A DNA stretch of 7,753 nucleotides from positions 1 through 7,753 of the forward strand of contig JAATVT010000249.1 of NCBI GenBank assembly GCA_014523685.1, written 5' to 3'. The stretch comes from Nitrososphaerales archaeon TH5893. GTDB taxonomy: Archaea; Thermoproteota; Nitrososphaeria; Nitrososphaerales; Nitrososphaeraceae. A program made the position numbers and the translations under genes. Shown one piece after another: positions 5,477 to 7,753 of the stretch (position 1 is the stretch's first letter; each line of letters opens with the position of its first letter). Below the pieces are notes generated by a model, which was given only the letters and a program-made list of their open reading frames with translations, was not told where the DNA came from and ran no database searches.

Positions 5477-5605
5477 ATGAAGTGTCCGTGTTGTGGCGAA
5501 GTGATGGAACAACGTGAAAAGAATGGAAAAGTAACGAAGTTTCAGTGCAAGGGATGTGGCCTAACCGATACTCAAATTGTTACTGGCAACTATAACAGCA
5601 ATTAA
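5477..5605 (+). CDS. Zinc-ribbon microprotein (42 aa)
   Basis: The whole protein is a single zinc ribbon: knuckle KCPCCG with C3-x2-C6 and second knuckle QCKGCG with C24-x2-C27, separated by a 17-residue basic beta-hairpin (EQREKNGKVTKFQ), then a short polar tail with NYNSN. Such ribbons bind one zinc ion and commonly contact nucleic acid or a protein partner in archaeal transcription or translation; the partner is unknown here. C5 is an extra cysteine inside the first knuckle. The ATG is placed 30 bases after a TATA-like box and no better start lies upstream, although the frame is open for some codons. A T5 run (5618-5622) begins 13 bases after the stop. The gene stands alone, and its size is below many annotation cut-offs. 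Confidence 0.75.
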   Translation: MKCPCCGEVMEQREKNGKVTKFQCKGCGLTDTQIVTGNYNSN

Positions 5606-6130
5606 ACAAGTTGATCATTTTTGTAATAGTCATCTGATAGTTAAATAGGGCCTGCGCATTATATTGGTCTACGACAGGTTGACCCAATTATTTGAATTAT
5701 GCATTAGATAAACTGTACCTTTTAACAGAATAGAGCTGTATGATTCGATATAGACCGTTGTAATCAATGTGTTATCACAATCTTTTGATTGTTCTAATTC
5801 ATGATTTACATGCATTTATTCAAACATGATAAATTTCGGTCGATAGGTTAAGCAAATTAATTAAGATATATCCAATAATGTTTTGACATTCCAGCTGAAG
5901 ATTGAAATATACAGGCCAAGATCTCCTCGCTTACTTTAGATCTGACTACTACATCCTGAGATTATTAATCATCTATGGTATAGGGACATCTAGGTTCCCC
6001 ATGATGTCTCCTCCATAAACTGAATTGAGATACTCTCCCGTAGGAGTAAGATAGTATTAGATCAAAAATGATAAATTAAATTCTAACATTGAATCTCATA
6101 ACATGAAGATAGACCGTGATGAAGCTGATA
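5606..6130. other. 525-base stretch without a gene
   Basis: It begins with a T5 run (5618-5622) that may end the zinc-ribbon transcript. All six frames are broken at short intervals. A 6-bp hairpin, ACAATC-TTTT-GATTGT, is at 5777-5792. GACATC/GATGTC at about 5983-6007 and TACTC/GAGTA at about 6032-6049 are further small dyads. No RNA gene is recognised. The sequence looks like decayed or neutral DNA. Confidence 0.5.
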
Positions 6131-6414
6131 TTATTCCCACTCGGTATCACAATCTTCCCTATATTCTGAGTTATTATACTTTATTTTGACTATCCCCTTG
6201 AAATTAGTGTAAATCCAATCGTGGTAAATAACTCTGGCTCTTCGTGTAGAACTTCTTGCATAATCATCGAGCCCCACTTTGACCTCACTCTCTTTTTCTC
6301 TTCGCCATAATAATCTACGATAACGAAAACAGGATACAATTTGTGTATGGATTTGCAAGTGTATTTGAAAGTATAGTTTGGTACAGATATCCAAACAGAT
6401 ACTGTTTTGAACAT
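6131..6414 (-). pseudogene. Possible frameshifted hypothetical gene
   Basis: Two minus-strand frames overlap. One, from ATG 6414 to 6190, begins naturally (MFKTVSVWISVPNYTFKY... PVFVIVDYYGEE) and ends FTLISRG. The other carries the more protein-like second half (EVKVGLDDYARSS... HDWIYTNFKGIVKIKY) and ends at 6131 in DCDTEWE. Joined near 6300, around GAAGAGAAAAAGAG, they would make one protein of roughly 93 residues. A single-base slip in that A-rich run would explain the split. Neither half is recognised, so this may equally be two chance ORFs. Confidence 0.3.
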
Positions 6415-6417
6415 TTC

Positions 6418-6423
6418 TTATAT
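6418..6423 (+). promoter_or_regulatory. TATA-like box TTATAT
   Basis: It lies 32 bases before the ATG at 6450 and thereby favours that codon over the upstream in-frame TTG 6426 and ATG 6432, which would be ahead of the initiation point. Confidence 0.4.
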
Positions 6424-6449
6424 CATTGAACATGATTCTAGATTCAAAT

Positions 6450-6764
6450 ATGAGCAATAAGATAGTCTGCATTTCATTAATCGTCATATTAATTGCTACA
6501 ACGTCAACTCTGGCTTATCCTGAAGGCAGCACCAGCAGTGCCCACGCTCAAAGGTATTCTGACCCAATTGAAAGAATGATTGCTCAGGAAACTCAACAGC
6601 CTTTGGAAACTCAACAGCCTTTGGAAACTCAACAACCGTCAATGAGATTTAATGAAAAGATCGTAAACAATCAAATAGAATCCATAGTACAGGCTCCAAA
6701 TGAAGAGCCAGAATCTATGCCATTCGTTCTACCATTTGATACCGGTAGTATCATGGGTAATTGA
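6450..6764 (+). CDS. Secreted low-complexity protein with ETQQPx repeats (104 aa)
   Basis: From ATG 6450 the protein has a standard Sec signal peptide: MSNK, a hydrophobic core (IVCISLIVILIATTSTLA), then a polar region ending SSAHAQ (residues 29-34). A-H-A is a good signal peptidase site and this ending is common in thaumarchaeal exported proteins. The mature part of about 70 residues is disordered in appearance: three hexapeptides ETQQPL, ETQQPL, ETQQPS (47-64), then NEKIVNNQIESIVQ and an acidic/proline-rich segment ending PFVLPFDTGS. There are no cysteines in the mature part. It would be released or surface-associated, with unknown role. Longer starts at 6432 and 6426 exist, but the TATA-like box 32 bases upstream favours 6450. 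Beyond its TGA the same frame stays open for about 41 more codons, which is probably chance. Confidence 0.75.
   Translation: MSNKIVCISLIVILIATTSTLAYPEGSTSSAHAQRYSDPIERMIAQETQQPLETQQPLETQQPSMRFNEKIVNNQIESIVQAPNEEPESMPFVLPFDTGSIMGN
6588..6641 (+). repeat. Three tandem 18-bp units inside the secreted protein gene
   Basis: GAAACTCAACAGCCTTTG occurs perfectly at 6588-6605 and 6606-6623; the third unit (6624-6641) diverges at its end (CAACCGTCA). Each unit encodes one ETQQPx hexapeptide, so copy number can change without a frameshift. Confidence 0.9.
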
Positions 6765-6778
6765 TTAAATCAATCAAA

Positions 6779-6825
6779 GTGGTGTAACCGACGTTCGAGA
6801 CGTAAACTCACAAGAGTTACGCCAC
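6779..6825 (+). other. Compact multi-stem element, candidate three-way-junction RNA
   Basis: GTGGTGTA (6779-6786) pairs with TACGCCAC (6818-6825), eight pairs including one G-U. Inside lie ACGT-TCGAG-ACGT (6791-6803) and ACTC-ACAA-GAGT (6806-6817). The outer stem can alternatively extend to ten pairs (GTGGTGTAAC/GTTACGCCAC) at the cost of the last hairpin, so two folds compete. It starts 14 bases after the stop of the secreted-protein gene and would be in that mRNA's 3' end. The internal TTCGAGA resembles a tRNA T-loop, but the layout is not a tRNA. It may be a 3' stability element, small RNA or terminator-like structure. Confidence 0.4.
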
Positions 6826-6978
6826 CATCCAATTCCAAGAAAAAATCCGATTTATTTCAATGGCTAAGAGCCGAAGAGGGAATTACCTGAGAAAATGTCA
6901 GTTTAAATGCTTTTAACCGAATGAATACATCCAAACATTATTCTCTTACTGGGATAATATTAGGATTCAAGGATCCGT

Positions 6979-6998
6979 ATCGGGATTCTCATCCCGAT
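6979..6998. repeat. Hairpin with 8-bp perfect stem and TCTC loop
   Basis: ATCGGGAT (6979-6986) and ATCCCGAT (6991-6998) are perfectly complementary around TCTC. It is GC-richer than its surroundings, and no T-tract follows, so it is not a classical terminator. It could be an operator-like DNA site for a dimeric regulator, or an RNA hairpin 30 bases before the small Cys-rich ORF at 7028. Confidence 0.5.
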
Positions 6999-7027
6999 CA
7001 TGAGTTAGGTTCTTTGGTTGCAGCACT

Positions 7028-7105
7028 ATGAACAACTTTTTCCATAAATTACCATGTACAGATACTTGTCCAAATTGCACAAAATGGTCATGCCAATTTA
7101 ACTAA
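7028..7105 (+). CDS. Candidate Cys-rich microprotein (25 aa)
   Basis: ATG 7028 opens a 25-codon frame with four cysteines at residues 10, 14, 17 and 22 (C-x3-C-x2-C-x5-C, including CPNC), enough to bind a zinc ion. It begins 30 bases after the hairpin at 6979-6998. No TATA-like box or Shine-Dalgarno site is at a suitable distance, and an ORF this short can easily occur by chance, so it is listed only as a candidate beside the two stronger zinc microproteins of the window. Confidence 0.2.
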   Translation: MNNFFHKLPCTDTCPNCTKWSCQFN

Positions 7106-7298
7106 TAAGGCTTAAATGGGTGGCTATGAAGATTTACGAGAATGTAAAATGGTTTTATTGTTCCCCCATTACCCCCTGTCTTTCTATCCACCTTTCTCTT
7201 TTAAAACCTCACATCCAGTAAAAATTGTAAAGGATTCTATCATTTTCATTCTAGGATATTTGTTTAAAGGGTTGATTATTGTAGTAATCAAGAAATCT

Positions 7299-7753
7299 AT
7301 GCTAGAGTTAGCGGCAACTGTGGCTTGGAACGCAGAGTTGATTTACTATTATTCCTTACCTACCCTTGAGAAGGCGAACAGATTCACAGGACCTACAAGA
7401 ATATGGAATGTGACTCGATTGGATCTAGTTATATCTAAGGCCATAAAAATTGAATCCGCGATTCAAACAAGAGTCTTTAGTTTATCGGCATCAACAATTA
7501 TGGTAGTTATCGACATAGCAATTACGTTAAGGGACTTCGCATACACCGTGGCCAATTCAATCGCGACTTTTCTTAAGAATCCGGTTCCCTTTATCATTCG
7601 CAAGAGGAAATTAGAATATGACAGCAAATCATTTGAGGAAGATCTAATTCATCAAACACGATTCATATACCAAGGAATTCCCGCAGAATTTCCCCCAAAA
7701 CCTAAACTGAGTGAGCACGATAGCAATCGTGTGACGAATAACAAGAAAAGGAT
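7299..7753 (+). CDS. Hypothetical protein with hydrophobic segments, cut by the right window edge
   Basis: The frame is open from 7116 to the right edge. From ATG 7299 it gives 151 residues: LELAATVAWNAELIYYYSLPTLEKANRF, a segment RIWNVTRLDLVISKAIKIESA, a hydrophobic stretch (STIMVVIDIAITL) and a second one (AYTVANSIATFL), then a polar part with RKRKLEYDSKSFEEDL and a proline-rich, basic end (PAEFPPKPKLSEH, NNKKR). It is probably membrane-associated; the family is not recognised. The start is uncertain. TTTAAA (7263-7268) lies 36 bases before 7299, and TTAAAT (7112-7117) lies 37 bases before an in-frame ATG at 7149. The longer version adds a hydrophobic helix (SIIFILGYLFKGLIIVVI) but also a Pro/Phe-rich leader encoded by a pyrimidine tract. 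I prefer 7299 slightly. Confidence 0.55.
   Translation, partial: MLELAATVAWNAELIYYYSLPTLEKANRFTGPTRIWNVTRLDLVISKAIKIESAIQTRVFSLSASTIMVVIDIAITLRDFAYTVANSIATFLKNPVPFIIRKRKLEYDSKSFEEDLIHQTRFIYQGIPAEFPPKPKLSEHDSNRVTNNKKR

Larger units (their letters stand above)
6765..7115. other. 351-base spacer with two strong dyads and only very short ORFs
   Basis: Right after the secreted-protein gene comes TTGATT-A-AATCAA (6761-6773, overlapping its stop), then the multi-stem element at 6779-6825, the hairpin at 6979-6998 and a 25-codon Cys-rich ORF (7028-7105). No other coding pattern is seen. The end holds CTTAAATGG (7111-7119), a TATA-like box for the rightmost gene. Confidence 0.5.

Noticed and set aside
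6131..6487. 118-codon minus-strand ORF read as one gene from 6487
   Set aside because: Its first half (VQNSICLDICTKLYFQIHLQ) is the frame-shifted version of the better-looking 6414 start and overlaps the promoter of the plus-strand secreted protein.
6789..6805. tRNA-like T-loop (TTCGAGA) in the multi-stem element
   Set aside because: The stem has only three good pairs, and no acceptor, anticodon or D-arm is placed as in a tRNA.
6762..6892. Read-through extension of the secreted protein past its TGA
   Set aside because: The frame stays open for about 41 codons, but it covers the multi-stem element and is Arg/Lys-rich without protein-like pattern; chance is sufficient.

Overview
The window is AT-rich, gene-poor DNA from an archaeon, most likely an ammonia-oxidising thaumarchaeote of the Nitrososphaera/Nitrosocosmicus type. 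That placement is inference. It rests on a truncated tyrosine-recombinase N-terminus in the style of thaumarchaeal integrases, a stand-alone AMMECR1 protein, a secreted protein ending its signal peptide in AHAQ, and many small genes whose start codons lie about 30-37 bases after a TATA-like box, as expected for leaderless archaeal transcripts. No rRNA, complete tRNA, CRISPR array or intact transposon is visible. Layout from left to right: a minus-strand small membrane protein cut by the left edge; a decayed integrase N-terminus (401-679, minus) next to a 14-bp tandem duplication; a C2H2 zinc-finger microprotein (879-1040); a T-arm-like tRNA fragment (about 1065-1099, minus) that may be an old attachment site; a two-helix membrane protein (1186-1419, minus); and the AMMECR1 protein (1715-2317), the only gene here with a broadly conserved family. 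Then come a winged-helix regulator (2489-2725, minus) and about 700 bases without a convincing gene but with a cluster of hairpins (2848-2915). The middle holds a hypothetical protein whose signal peptide seems separated from the body by an in-frame TAA (3450-3947), a doubtful minus-strand ORF (3815-4258), a small membrane protein with a histidine-patterned coiled-coil tail (4280-4552), a coiled-coil hypothetical protein (4861-5226) and a 42-residue zinc ribbon (5477-5605). The right part holds 500 bases of apparently decayed DNA, a possibly frameshifted minus-strand gene (6131-6414), a secreted protein with three ETQQPx repeats (6450-6764), a compact multi-stem element just after it (6779-6825), an 8-bp-stem hairpin (6979-6998) and a gene running off the right edge (from 7299 or 7149). 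There is no clear operon: genes are short, mostly monocistronic with their own TATA-like boxes, and separated by long spacers. Together with the integrase remnant, the interrupted genes and the small duplications, this suggests an accessory region or ageing genomic island. The points most worth a second look are the unannotated zinc microproteins with a shared TTCTTAAAT promoter motif, the structured elements at 2848-2915 and 6779-6825, the interrupted secreted protein at 3450-3947 and the His-heptad membrane protein. I found no clear multi-gene system.
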